Origin: Adineta vaga
Taxonomy: Eukaryota; Rotifera
Assembly: GCA_021613535.1 (NCBI GenBank)
Contig: CP075495.1
Span: 2,976,001-3,040,000 of the forward strand
Direction: 5' to 3'
DNA length: 64,000 bases
Each line of letters opens with the position of its first letter. Within the stretch, counting starts at the first letter, position 1. The notes under the pieces were generated by a model that was not told where the DNA came from, did no database searches, and was given only the letters and a program-made list of their open reading frames with translations. The translations under genes were made by a program, and so were the position numbers. This document shows positions 23,070-34,244 of the stretch, one piece after another.

Positions 23070-25106
23070 TTAATTGTCAAAACCGTCATCATCATCATTA
23101 TCATCGTTGAAATTTCGACGGCGAGAATTTGGAATCAAAGCACCTAAAGCAGACAATTGATTACCAGTGGAAGTTGTATTTCCTACAATGTTTGTCTTTG
23201 ATATAAAATCATTGATACTCGATATTGGTCGAGTATTATTGGACGGAGATGGTGAACGACGTTCATTAAAGTTTGATGATGTTTGTGTCTATCAAAGAAG
23301 ATGTAAAAAAATCAATCAGTTTTATATGAATAGGAAGAAAACTAAAAAACTAAATTACATTCATATACTCATGTTGTGGTGTATAGCCTTCTGTATAATC
23401 TTTTGGTGTGTCATTAACTCGTTGAGTACGTGTAGTACTAGCTGTTGATGATGATGAGATATATCCACCAATTGGTGTTGGTGAAGCTTCACGTGAACGT
23501 TGTTCACGTTCATAATTATTCGTATTCGAATTTGAACTTCGGTATTTTGTTTCATAGGATGATGTTGACGATGAATGATAATAATTTCGATTTGAAACTG
23601 GATTTTCAGTGACAATTGTATTCATAGGACTATCAGTAGAATATTTACGATTAATTTTGTCTTCATCGATACTCAAACGAGAATAATTATCTGTAAATCA
23701 AAGAAAAAAAGAATCGTTTTCTGAAAAAGAAATTTAGTTAAAATAGTCTATTACCTGATAGATTACTTTGCCGTTGGTAAGAATCATTTGATGTTATTGA
23801 TGGACTTCGACTTCGATCTCGTTGATTATCCTGTATTGGATTGATCGGTGTTTCCATACGATCAATTGTGGAATCTGTTCGTTTCGATTGTACAACAACA
23901 GGTATATCAACAAGAGCTGATGTCTTATTATTACCATAGGAAAGTTTTTCACCATCATATGAATATTTTCTACGATCATTATCTTCGGTAGATTTTGTTG
24001 GTTGTGAATCATTTGTTTTATATTCAACAGGTATTCGAAAACCAGTTGGACTTGGTGATCGTCGATATTTTGAATCAACAAGGTTGTCTACTGAATTTTT
24101 GCGTTGATTTCCTGTTGAAATGTGTTCACGTGAAGTATTACTATATCGTTGATTTGTTGGTGTAGAACTAGAATTATCTCGAAAAACATTTTCACTTGAA
24201 TTACTTCTTTGTCGTGTTTGTTGAAATGTTTCGGTTGATCGATCGAGATCATTACCATACGATGGACGTCGTCCATATCGATTCTCATATGTTGATGTTT
24301 GTTCTGTTGACATTGTAACACCACTAATTAAACCATGTGCACCAAATTGTTTTGTATAACATGATTTACAATAAATTTCACCTTTATGTTCAGATAAATG
24401 TGTAGCATCTAATTTTCTCTTACATGTAAAACAATTGAAACAACTCGAATGAAATGCCTAGAAATGAGAGAAGTATTAATATCGAATAAGAACTTTAAAC
24501 AAAAACACATACTCGACCAGCACCAACTTTTCTCTCAGCTAAATAGACACTCTTTAGACATCGAGCACATTTTTCTCCACCACCACCATATTGTGGCATT
24601 ATTGTTGCTGTCTGTGGTTGTTGTTGTTGTTGTTGTTGTTGTTGTGTTGGTTGATTTTGTCGATTTGGATAAGGATTATGTAGTGGATTTATATGATGTC
24701 CAATGCCTGCTGTTGGCAACTTACGTACTGTTTTTGGACTACCTGTAATACTAAAAAAAGAAAAAAATGTAAAAAAAAATGCGAAATAAGACTCATAAAA
24801 AAAGCTCTTATGGTATTGATTTAAGGATTCAGCACTATATTTTGTATGTTCCAGTCATTCATCGAGAATATGAAAAAAAAACTCCTCTTTCTGTCTCTTT
24901 TGAATTGATTCATGTAATATATTTATAACTATTAACCTATTCTATAGGTTTCAATAGAATAAAATCAACAAAAAAGAATCCCGAACGAACGAACGAACGA
25001 AACAAATTCTTGACACTTACTCAGCCACATATTCAGAATAGTTGACACGAAATGTCGATGACGAAGTGTTGTCATTAGTTGACGTTCTTGTAGAAGTAGA
25101 GGACAT
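23070..25106 (-). CDS. Single CRP-type LIM domain protein with long disordered tail
   Basis: Five exons (25106-25021, 24750-24513, 24457-23755, 23690-23359, 23288-23070) give 525 residues. The LIM domain sits at about residues 85-145 and spans an exon junction: CARCLKSVYLAERKVGAGR joined to AFHSSCFNCFTCKRKL, then GEIYCKSCYTKQFGAHG. All eight zinc ligands are visible, and the order is that of CRP/MLP (CSRP) proteins, including the G-rich end, which in CSRPs is a nuclear localisation and actin-linking region. Unlike CSRPs there is only one LIM domain. The remaining ~380 residues are S/T/N/R-rich with many potential phosphorylation sites (RRSPSP, RSRSPS) and end in an acidic tail (NDDDDDGF). Likely cytoskeletal or nuclear adaptor; the tail is unrecognised. 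Confidence 0.78.
24618..24645 (-). repeat. CAA repeat coding poly-Q in LIM gene
   Basis: TTG run on + (CAA on the coding strand), giving about nine glutamines just before the LIM domain. Confidence 0.8.
24982..25002. repeat. CGAA tetranucleotide microsatellite
   Basis: Five tandem CGAA units inside the first intron of the LIM gene. Confidence 0.8.
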
Positions 25107-26409
25107 TGTTGAATTTTGTGTTTTTCTCAATGAGTTTATATCTGTTAAAACTTAACGTCCTTTTCGTTTTTTATATACGCACTCAACGCTGCACTCCTAC
25201 TCATTCGTTTTTCTTCTTCTTTCAATATGATATTTTTTCTTCGTTCTCATCAAAAGCACGCTGTTTGTTAACAAACAATGATGATAATAGAAGTGTGCAG
25301 AAAACGAAAGAGAATGCATTGGAATGTTGATGAAATATTCACCAATAATTTATGATTCGTCTTGTTCTTTTCTTTTACCTTTTTTGGGTATCTTATTTGT
25401 CATTTCATTACATATTCACCATTTTCAAATTGAAAAAGAAAATAACCAAAGATTCATCGATTTCTTATGAATCAGAAGTATGACTAGTGCATGAATGGAG
25501 GTGGTGAACTCGATTTGATTGATTGACAATGAGAAAAGTAAAACATATCTGTTAGTTGATTATGAGCAGTTGTTACCTTTAACGTTTATCTTAAAATGCA
25601 GACTTCTTTTTCTTATCTTCAATAATAATGACAACCTAGACAGAGAACGAATAACAACAACTGGCAGAAACTAGATGTAATTTAAACAATATGATTTCAG
25701 ATTGTTTATACAAAAGAATGAATGTGTATTTTTCATTTCGATTTATGAACAGATCAACATCACGTACTGATGACAAGGTATACACACGCTCAAATGAATA
25801 GCAGTGTATCATTTGTAAGATAAAATCGATTAGCAAAATTTTGTTAGCAGAAAATCAGCTGAAAAATTGATGATTTTAATTGTCAAGTAATTATATTTCT
25901 TAAACGTCATCTATAGCCTTTGATTTGATAAAAATCAAATATTTGAATCATTTTTCACAACAAATCACTTTGATTCATGTCACAAGTACGATGTAATATA
26001 CATGCGTTCGTTAGTTCTTCTATCTGACTCAGAAATGTATGATTCATCATGATGAAATGAGCAAGCGTCTCGAAAGACTAGTAAAAATGTTCTTTTTCTT
26101 ATGTTCCCGATGCAATGAAAAGGCGAAGGAAAAAAAACCTTATTGCTTTTTCTATGCGTGGGTTTTGTTTCCATTATGACTAACGAACGAGAACTGTTCG
26201 TCAGATGAGAAATATAAAACTTGTATCGGAATAAGCAAAATTGAAATATAAAAAACATTTATATCGTCAAAGAAAACAACAAGAGAAAAAGAGCATCAAC
26301 ATTAATAACCTATTTACAAGAGGTAAATTTACATAGTCATTGTATTTTAAAGCACAAAAACAAGAATATTGCTCATTTTGTTCCATAGAAAACAACGACA
26401 TATTCTACA
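25107..26409. other. Divergent intergenic region LIM / APOL-like
   Basis: 1.3 kb upstream of both the LIM gene (-) and the APOL-like gene (+). Short open frames here lack domains and look like noise. No repeats or RNA genes seen. Confidence 0.45.
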
Positions 26410-27405
26410 ATGGAAGCATTGGCTGGTGCTGGCCTATTACCATTACCGTCTAAATCAATGATGAAAAGTAAATTCTATCTTCCACCTGTGATTCAATCAG
26501 ATGATCTCTATCCGGTATTGGATGAAGTTGCTATGGATGTTAAAGCTGAAGAACATCGAAGAGAGGAAGATGAACAACAAGAAGATACATTAGTTAAATT
26601 AACACCATATCCAACTCTTGTTGAATTACAATCGATTATCGAAGAGCAAAAGTCTGATGCACCTGCAGTGATTGAACCTCCATCAATTGAACCATTGAGA
26701 GATTTCATTGAAAAACGTGCAATCACTATTGAAGGATTGAAAGAACTTCGAGCTCGAATGGCCAAACATATTTTAAATTGTAAAATATCCAATACGGTTG
26801 GTAATTCTGCATCCATTATTGGTGGTATTCTTTGTTTTGTTTTTCCTCCAGTTGGTGTTCCAGTCCTTCTTGCTGGTAGTGCTACTAGTCTTGGTATGTT
26901 TCGAATATAGAATTTTTTTTTCGTATCTATTTTCGTTGTGCTTTTAGGAACGGCAATTACTGAAAGTGTGATAGAAAAACGTCTTCGAACGAAATATACT
27001 ACTATGCTAAAAGAAGATTCATTAGCGATGCAAATTTGTGAATCAAACTTAAAAGATATTACTGCTTGGCTTGTTACTGTTTATTCACTTGGTTATTCTG
27101 TATCAAAAGCTGGAGTTAATTTCTTACAACTTTCCCAAGCCATTCAAGCTGCAGGTACATTAGGCGCATGGGCTGAATTAGTTGGACAACTGCCATCATT
27201 AGCTGGAGCATTGGCAACTGGTGCTAAAACTGCTGGAACAATCAGCGGGAAAATACTCGGAATTTCAGTGATTATCTCTGTGGCTGATCTTATTCATACA
27301 TGGGTATCAAAAAGTGCAACATTAAAATCCATTGACAAAGATATTGCACTACTTGAACAACAATTAACCGAATTAAAACGTATTGCCGATGCGTACCATG
27401 CTTAG
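26410..27405 (+). CDS. Apolipoprotein L-like protein
   Basis: Two exons, 26410-26893 and 26948-27405, encode 313 residues. APOL-family proteins are amphipathic, channel-forming or membrane-remodelling proteins; in mammals APOL1 lyses trypanosomes and others act on intracellular membranes. The family block is seen at residues ~125-185: ISNTVGNSASIIGGILCFVF, then PVGVPVLLAGSATSLGTAI, two hydrophobic helical hairpins like the APOL pore/membrane-addressing region. A second glycine/alanine-rich helical set follows (LAGALATGAKTAGTISGKIL, then a hydrophobic stretch). The C-terminus is a leucine-rich coiled coil (DIALLEQQLTELKRIADAY), as in APOLs. No signal peptide is seen, so it is predicted intracellular. 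Similarity is by pattern, not close identity; a generic membrane-active helical protein is the alternative. Confidence 0.6.
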
Positions 27406-27453
27406 TCAAATATTTTACTTATATTTTTTTACTTAGAAATAAAAAACACATAT
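27406..27453. terminator. 48 bp tail-to-tail gap with AATAAA
   Basis: Stop codons of the APOL-like gene (+) and the orphan gene (-) are only 48 bp apart. An AATAAA on + lies within, so the two mRNAs must have short or overlapping 3' ends. Confidence 0.5.
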
Positions 27454-27783
27454 TCATTTGAGACTATTTCGAATATTTTCAAAGAGTTTTTGTCCTTGTT
27501 CTATTCCATTATCGAGATTTTGTTTTACGATATCAGTATTTGGTAAATGTTGTGATAAATTACCGATCCATTGCGCGATTGATGATTGAGAATTGGCATT
27601 AAGAGCGAAGAATTTTTCTTTGTATTCGTCGAAAATTTTTAATTGATCAGTGATTGATAAATTTTTCAATTTGCTAAGAAATTCATTGTCTTGTACTAAT
27701 TTATTGAAATCAATTGCTTTTGCAAGCTGTTGTTTGAGTTTATCGAAATTATTATCGATCGAAGTCGATGTATGTTCAGTCAT
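27454..27783 (-). CDS. Small helical protein of unknown function
   Basis: Intronless 109-residue frame with an ATG start and coding-like composition. I do not recognise the family. It has no signal peptide or membrane helix. The sequence is predicted mostly helical and mildly amphipathic (KLKQQLAKAIDFNKLV, LSITDQLKIFDEYKEKFF, IAQWIGNLSQHL), with a basic C-terminus. It is transcribed towards the APOL-like gene with 48 bp between their stop codons. It could be a lineage-restricted gene. Reality as a gene is moderately likely from its length and lack of the poly-T character typical of spurious frames here. Confidence 0.5.
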   Translation of the reverse strand: MTEHTSTSIDNNFDKLKQQLAKAIDFNKLVQDNEFLSKLKNLSITDQLKIFDEYKEKFFALNANSQSSIAQWIGNLSQHLPNTDIVKQNLDNGIEQGQKLFENIRNSLK

Positions 27784-28367
27784 TGAAAAGAAAATAAATT
27801 ATTATGCTTGTTGCTATGAATACAATTGATTCTATAGTTACTAACAATGAATTGCGTATGAATGAAATTGATAACAAATTAGTTTTGACCTCTATTTTTA
27901 TCATGGAGCGTCTGTTCTTGGCACTCCTCTTTATTAATTCAGAACTCCATGATTATGAACTTGATTTATTCAAAAACAGAATTAGAATAAATCCGTCTTA
28001 TATTCGAATCTGACAGATAATTAAAAGTTTTATCAGATAATTCGACTAATTTAATCAGCTTAAAGAATATTCAGAAAAGCTTCTGACGTACATACTGCCC
28101 AGGTACTTTCATATGATATCCGTTCAGTGAGTACACTCATTCGAAAATCACATCTATGAAATTGTAAAAGAGATTTTTTGTATTTTTACGAACAAAACAA
28201 AAACAAATGTCTCGCTGCATATAACAGATGTTTTTATATATGTATGATATTTACAATTTACTTGTATTTTTCTGCATTAGCAGAAATTGAGAAGAGACCG
28301 AACAATAATAGGGAAAAATAAGATCAAAATACAAATCACCGTGATGCTTTCAAGGAAAAAATTCATT
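27784..28367. other. Intergenic, 584 bp
   Basis: Holds the upstream region of the 109-residue gene and the 3' flank of the SLCO gene. A 69-codon + frame at 27804 has no domain. Nothing else seen. Confidence 0.45.
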
Positions 28368-30950
28368 TTATAATTCTGTTCTTTCACCGTTTTCAGTTTT
28401 TGCTGCTGAATTGTTTGCACCTATCGGTACTGGATTTGACTGAATAATGACTTCAGTGGAATGTTTTAATTTCCAATTGAGAAAAATGATAATACAAGCA
28501 ATACCCGATATTAAACGTGTAGAAAAACCTGATATAGCCATTGACATACCCATACGTTTATTGTCATAAACTTTACATGTTCGTCGTGAATAACAATCTG
28601 TTAACCATACTAGACAAGATTGATCAAAAACGAACCCAAATAATAATGGACCAGTGGTTTGACCAAATACTCGAACAATTGTTTGTCTAAGACCAAGTGC
28701 CATACTTTGATAATGAAGTGGAACACTATAGAGAAGAACTTGTAACATTGGAACTTGAATAAATGCTGTAAAGAACACAACGAATGCAGCACCTGTCATT
28801 GTTAATGCAAAAATTAATGTACCTATGTAGAAGTCAAATAATTAGTAAATACAGATGAGTTTTTTTTCTCTTACAAGGTATTCGTCGAAATCGACAAGCT
28901 GCTTCAGTTAATATTATTGTTTCTTCACTTGCACAATTACATGAATAATATATACTACTACCGTTCGTCGGAAATGTCGTTTGATTAGTACAACCAAAAT
29001 GACAAGGTGATAAATACATTCGACGAGGGTTAGTTTCAGTACAAACTAAAAGAAGATGATTATGTTAAGAACAATTGACTCAAATGTTTCAATCTTACCT
29101 GGATAATATACATTACGACAACAATCAGCATTTCGATTTGAACAAGATGAATATTCAAATTTGAGTTCAGGACAAGATAATGTTAAGAATAAAAATAGGA
29201 AAGATGAAGCTGTAAATACGATACCACAGACACGTGCACATCGCATTGGTGTCCAAGAGAATTTATTCATACACAAGGCACCAATTGGACAACCAATAAT
29301 CACGGATAATAATGCAATGGCACCGGTTATTAATGTGGCTGAAGATGTATCTAATTGATGTTGATATTCGAAATATTTTGTAATAAATGGTACAAATCCT
29401 AGAAAAGAATTATATGTATTGAATGAAATGAAATCAAAAATGATATTTACCTTTGATTAAAATGCCTTCAAATAAATGGGCAATAATAATTAAAATATAT
29501 CGCATATTTTTCAATAGATCATGTATGACAGAAAACATATGTCGACAATTTTCAGCAAGAGTTCGATTGATACTAGATGTTGATGAATCAGTCACCGATG
29601 ATAATGTCGTTGTTAGTGTTGATGAAGGTGTTATATTACCCGTTGATATTTGATTGGGTAGTGATTCTGTGGAATATGCATGATTAACGATACCTTCATT
29701 TCCATTATCATTCGATAATGATGAAGCAGTTGTAGGTCTTTGTGGTAATGGACTTAATTGACGTAGTTTTCGATTTGATAAACGATATTCATTTGCCAAT
29801 GGTTTCAATGCAGGTAAACTCTTTTCAGATGGATTTGGTTCATTTAGAACTGAATTCGATGTATCATTATATAGAGCCGGTGTAGGTGGACATGAACTAA
29901 GTATAGAAATAGTCGTCGCACTGTCTTCGCGCTGAATAGTTAAATCTAAAGGAATAAAATATACGCATCCCTTTCTTCTAAAATAACTACTCAATTACTT
30001 GGTGGATTTGGATTATTTTCAGTGGATTGAGTTGTTATATGTGTGGCGCCAGGTTCTTCAAAATTGGGGAGACCAGACACCAACAATCCAATTGCTAAAC
30101 ATAATCCACCATAAACAATATAAGGTAACCACCAACATCCAACCCAAAGTGGATGATTCGGTGTTAACCAATATGGTAATCTTCGAGCTGGAGTTAATTT
30201 TGTATAGATTAATAAAAATCGACCTGTTGCGACAATACCAAGTGCACCACCAACTGTTCCAACAGCAAAATAAATTCCTTGACAATATGCTGCTTTTTCT
30301 CGTGGAAAAATTCGTTCAATATATGCAATACCAATTGTAAACAGTGCAACACTGCCGATACCATTAATAAAATTTCCGCTATATAACAGAAACTTGGCTG
30401 CTTTTGCTGTATTAGCTAGACGTTCTTGTTTCAAACATGAAACATCAGTTATATTTAAATCATTGAATGGATCTTTATAACATTGAAAAAGAACATTATT
30501 ATAAGATGAAATAAGTTGAGTTGAATCTGTATTGAAATTCAGTGTATTTTCTCGATGAACAAAATTACTTGAAGCAATAAACATATTACCAATGCCGACA
30601 ATAATCATATTCAAAGAAAAGAACATAGGCGATGAATATCGGCTACCTAAATAGCCAACGATTGGAGAAGAAAATACGGTGGCTAAATCATATAATGCTA
30701 AGAAAAGACCCGATTGTACACTATTTAAATAGAATACACGTTCTAATGTTGATATAACCGCATTATTTGCACCATTCACAGTAAAATTTTGAATAAAATT
30801 ACAAATACATAAGATAATATAGGCAAATACTGGTTGACTTAATACTCCACCATACCGAAAACTTCTCCAACCAAAGAGATTATATTTCATGTGTGTATAA
30901 TCATTTCCATTAGTTTTCGCCGTTGTTTGAATAATTACTTTCGGTGTCAT
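28368..30950 (-). CDS. SLCO: SLCO/OATP organic anion transporter
   Basis: Five exons (30950-29999, 29945-29451, 29398-29099, 29045-28875, 28822-28368) encode 790 residues. SLCO/OATP proteins are 12-helix plasma-membrane carriers of bulky organic anions such as bile acids, hormones and eicosanoids. Visible in order: helices 1-2 (FIQNFTVNGANNAVISTLER and GLFLALYDLATVFSSPIVGY), the PLWVGCWWLPYIVYGG helix 6, a long S/T/P-rich cytoplasmic loop, NMRYILIIIAHLFEGILIKG (helix 7), and a large extracellular loop between helices 9 and 10 with at least ten cysteines in Kazal-like spacing. The late block QTTGPLLFGFVFDQSCLVW is the family signature. The C-terminal tail is short. Length is normal for the family. 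Confidence 0.92.
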
Positions 30951-32803
30951 TTGATTTTCGATACTATTAAATATATTGAATCATTTTTGCTTTACTTTTT
31001 TCGATGAAATCAATATCTAAAATATATCAATTTAGTTGATATTCAATCACAAATGATTTTCGAATCGGTGATGAGCTCAACTTAACCTTTACAATAAACC
31101 TTCTTACCAATGAAATGAGGAAATAATACTACTTCGAACAGCGAATTGATTTAAGCAAACATTAATGTTGTCCTTACCTTCATGTACAGAAGTAAAATTT
31201 ATAAAGTACATTCAAACATACGTATATATATACAACTCAGTCAACGACTAGATATATCATTTTTGATTAATGTCAATATGTAACGTTATATGTCTTTGAT
31301 TACTTATTTTTGCTGCTTCTACAAGAGATAAAAAATTCGAATATTGCTTTACATACTTTCTATTTAGTGGGTATGCTAAGAGAATCTAATAAGATGATTA
31401 AAAGAAGAAAAGGAATGACAACAGATTTGCAAAAAAAAGAAAGAATTTCATAAAAGAAAAGTTACCATGACTTTCAATCTAACAGAAAACATCTTTTTCT
31501 CTTCTTTTAGTATTTTAGCAACAGATGGAAAGGGGGAGAAAAATAGACAATTATATGAGAATAATATTAAAGTTATTCGAAGATGAAAAGATCAATTACT
31601 TCAATAGATTTTTACGTAGGTGTTCAAACTGTCTGAAGATAAAAGCTTGTTTTTCTATCTTTGTTTAAACTATCTGCAAGTTGGTACCATGTAACCATAT
31701 GTTAATAAATGTCTAAACAAGTTACTTACAATGTATTGGAATATTATTCTTAGAGAATGAAAAACTCGACATACCTTCGCTCTTTTTCCTTTTCTTTTTA
31801 ATTTAACTAGAATTTTTTTTCTCCGGTCGTATCTTTTTTTCTTTATTAAAGGTGATGAAAACGATGTTTTCCGTTCCTTTTTTCTTCTTCTTCTTCTAAC
31901 TATTTGAAAAACTAGGCAAGAGAAAAAAGACACTTGACTAACTCGATGTTCAAAATGTTCACTATCTATTTTCAGACATTCTCTTTATTAAATAACAGGA
32001 TACAGTCAATGTCAGATTGGTGTAAAATTCTAAAAGAATAGTCACTTTTTCATTCTGAAACAACATAATGAACAAGAAAACTAAGAATTGCTTTTGATAT
32101 ATTCTTTTTAATGAAGGTCTGACGTCGTATATTACAAAAGAGAGATGATAATAATAATGAGGATGATGAGATATTCTAATGCAAAAGACAGGAAGAGAAT
32201 TTGAGTGAGTAAATCTTAATGTAAAGAGAAAAAAAGGAAGAATACAAAGGACGATGAATATGAGAGAGAAAAAAAATATGTTGCTAGTTGTTTGCTTTTT
32301 TTAAAGTAAATAGAATCAGTGTCATGTGCGTGTTTTCTTCGTTGATGATCTTAATTTAGTAAGTATTTATAAATAAAAGATAAAATTCGTCACGCAGTCG
32401 AAGATCTTATTTATCTAATAAAATTATTTTGATTATTATTACATAATAGAGTTCATAAAGACACCTGAGGATGCTCTGGTTTCTGTTGATTTTCAAGTGC
32501 AAATAGAAAATTTGTTATTTCAATGAAGACAAAAACAAGACAAACTGATTGTACATGCTAATATTAAAAGCAAATATAACTGACTGATTTAAAGGTACGG
32601 TGCACATTTCATCTAGTTACTGATTTGTAATAGGGATATTGACAATCAACGAATGGAATAAAAAGTATTATTAGTATCAAAGAAACTCGACATTATGTTC
32701 ATCAAGTATAGATTTGTACTAACAAAAATCCATTTTAAAGTTAGTATCATTCAACGTACAATTTATTTCATGTATAAAAAGAAAACACTCTCAACATTTT
32801 TGA
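30951..32803. other. Intergenic, 1.85 kb
   Basis: AT-rich region upstream of SLCO (-) and downstream of the SNase-like gene (-). A minus frame of 87 codons at 31670-31933 is K/R/F-rich and not credible. No repeat family, tRNA or conserved frame seen. Confidence 0.45.
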
Positions 32804-33647
32804 CTAAGCTTCAAAATTTGCTACAAATGCTACGATCGCTACAGTACTAACTATAATAGTCATATAATTATAATGTCTATCATCAATCACATGTTGACAT
32901 TCTTCTTGTTCAATTTCTGATCGAGGTGATGAACAATGTTGTGGAACTGAACGTCGTTCACGTGATGAAGCTAAACGAATATTTTCTCGTTGAGGTTGTT
33001 CCTGAGCAAGAAGAAAATATTCGCTATCACACGAAGATAATGTTGTGGGTGCTGATTCAGCTAAACCATGTCGAATAAGTTCTTTATTGATATTTAAATT
33101 ATTCTTTGCTAAATTATAAACTTCACCAAAAACATATGCGCCTGGAGATTGAATGGAACGAGCAATAACATGTACACGAACGAGATCATCAAGTTTAACA
33201 AATGCTTCTAAAGGTCTAAATAAATTTAAAAAAAAAGGATTTGTTTTTGTGGAAATAAGTCGCAAATGTCAATTCAACAAACTTATAAGTAAGCGGTTCA
33301 AGAGGATGTTTACGAAGAAAAGCAGCTTTCCACATATTTGTTGTATATATACATGCTAGTTTAATACGTGTTGTACCATTATATCGTGTTCGTACGGTTA
33401 TGGTATCAATACTAAGATGTGTAATTTGTCCGACTGAAAAAAAAAGAATAAAACTAGATTTGAAAACAAAAAATCTAACATGATTTATTTTACCTATATC
33501 AAACGGAAATTCAAGTGCACTTAATTTACTAATATTATGATATTCTTGTTGTCGTTGGAGAACGGTAAGTAAACGAGTAGAATTTATATTATTATTACCA
33601 TTGCATTTGACAATGGTCAAAACAACGAATACAAACCAGCGACACAT
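32804..33647 (-). CDS. Secreted or membrane-anchored SNase-like protein
   Basis: Three exons (33647-33494, 33433-33283, 33215-32804) encode 238 residues. The N-terminus (MCRWFVFVVLTIVKCNG) is a signal peptide. The middle (residues ~55-150) has a staphylococcal-nuclease-like OB-fold pattern: RIKLACIYTTN, AFLRKHPLEPLTYK, LDDLVRVHVIARS, YVFGEVYNL, NINKELIRHGLAES. In true nucleases the first strand ends in an R..D pair; the aspartate is not evident here, so activity is doubtful. The C-terminus is a hydrophobic segment (MTIIVSTVAIVAFVANF) after a spacer, which fits a GPI-signal or a single membrane anchor. C3orf33-like proteins are possible relatives. Function unknown. Confidence 0.5.
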
Positions 33648-34244
33648 TCATTCAATATCAATTTGTTAATTTATCATTGTAAATACTCTTCAATAGAAGA
33701 TAATAAAGAACCTTGAACATCATTCGTGATTACTAAGTTGTAGTTGGTTATCAAATATCAAGTGTTCCGTCTTCCGAGATGTTCAGACGCGGTCATGAGA
33801 ATCAAAGATGGAGCAATGAACAATGTAAATTCAACATTGTATGTGGTGGCATCATCGATCTATGATTATTTCATATAAGAAAAATTTTCGATGAATAAAA
33901 TGTTTCATTTTATTACTTTTTCTTTACTTTTCACTATACTTAACTTTTCTTTCTTGGAAATGTGAAGAACTTGTTAGATGTCGCTAAAATTCATCATTTG
34001 ACATCGCATGAAAATAAAAACATGAAATAAGTATTTTTTTTATTTGCATGCGTATCCGTGTTCGATATAAAAACGATGATCTGCTGTAATAAACCTCTCT
34101 GCATATCAGTAAAATGTAAAGAAGTCATTTTTATTCGGTAATATAAAAAGACGATTCATGTACAAAACAATATTAATAACATAATCGAAAGTTCCTTCTT
34201 TTTTTCTACTTGATATTATTATGTATATTAATTAGTTCCATATG
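33648..34244. other. Intergenic, 597 bp
   Basis: Upstream of the SNase-like gene and 3' of CFAP54. No coding signal or repeat seen. Confidence 0.45.

Noticed and set aside
24449-24748. 99-codon + frame with VVVVVVVV run
   Set aside because: It is the antisense shadow of the CAA-repeat exon of the LIM gene.
27804-28013. 69-codon + frame after the orphan gene
   Set aside because: No family, no introns linking it, and overlaps the likely promoter of the 109-residue minus gene.
29946-29998. A 21 nt intron in SLCO (GTAATTGAGTAG to TTTTAG)
   Set aside because: It puts the next exon out of frame; the 53 nt intron ending CCTTTAG restores frame (NLTIQRED) and has normal length.
29999-30340. 113-codon + frame in the SLCO region
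   Set aside because: Antisense shadow of the first SLCO exon.
31670-31933. 87-codon minus strand frame rich in K/R/F
   Set aside because: Low-complexity product of T/C-rich tracts; no conserved pattern.
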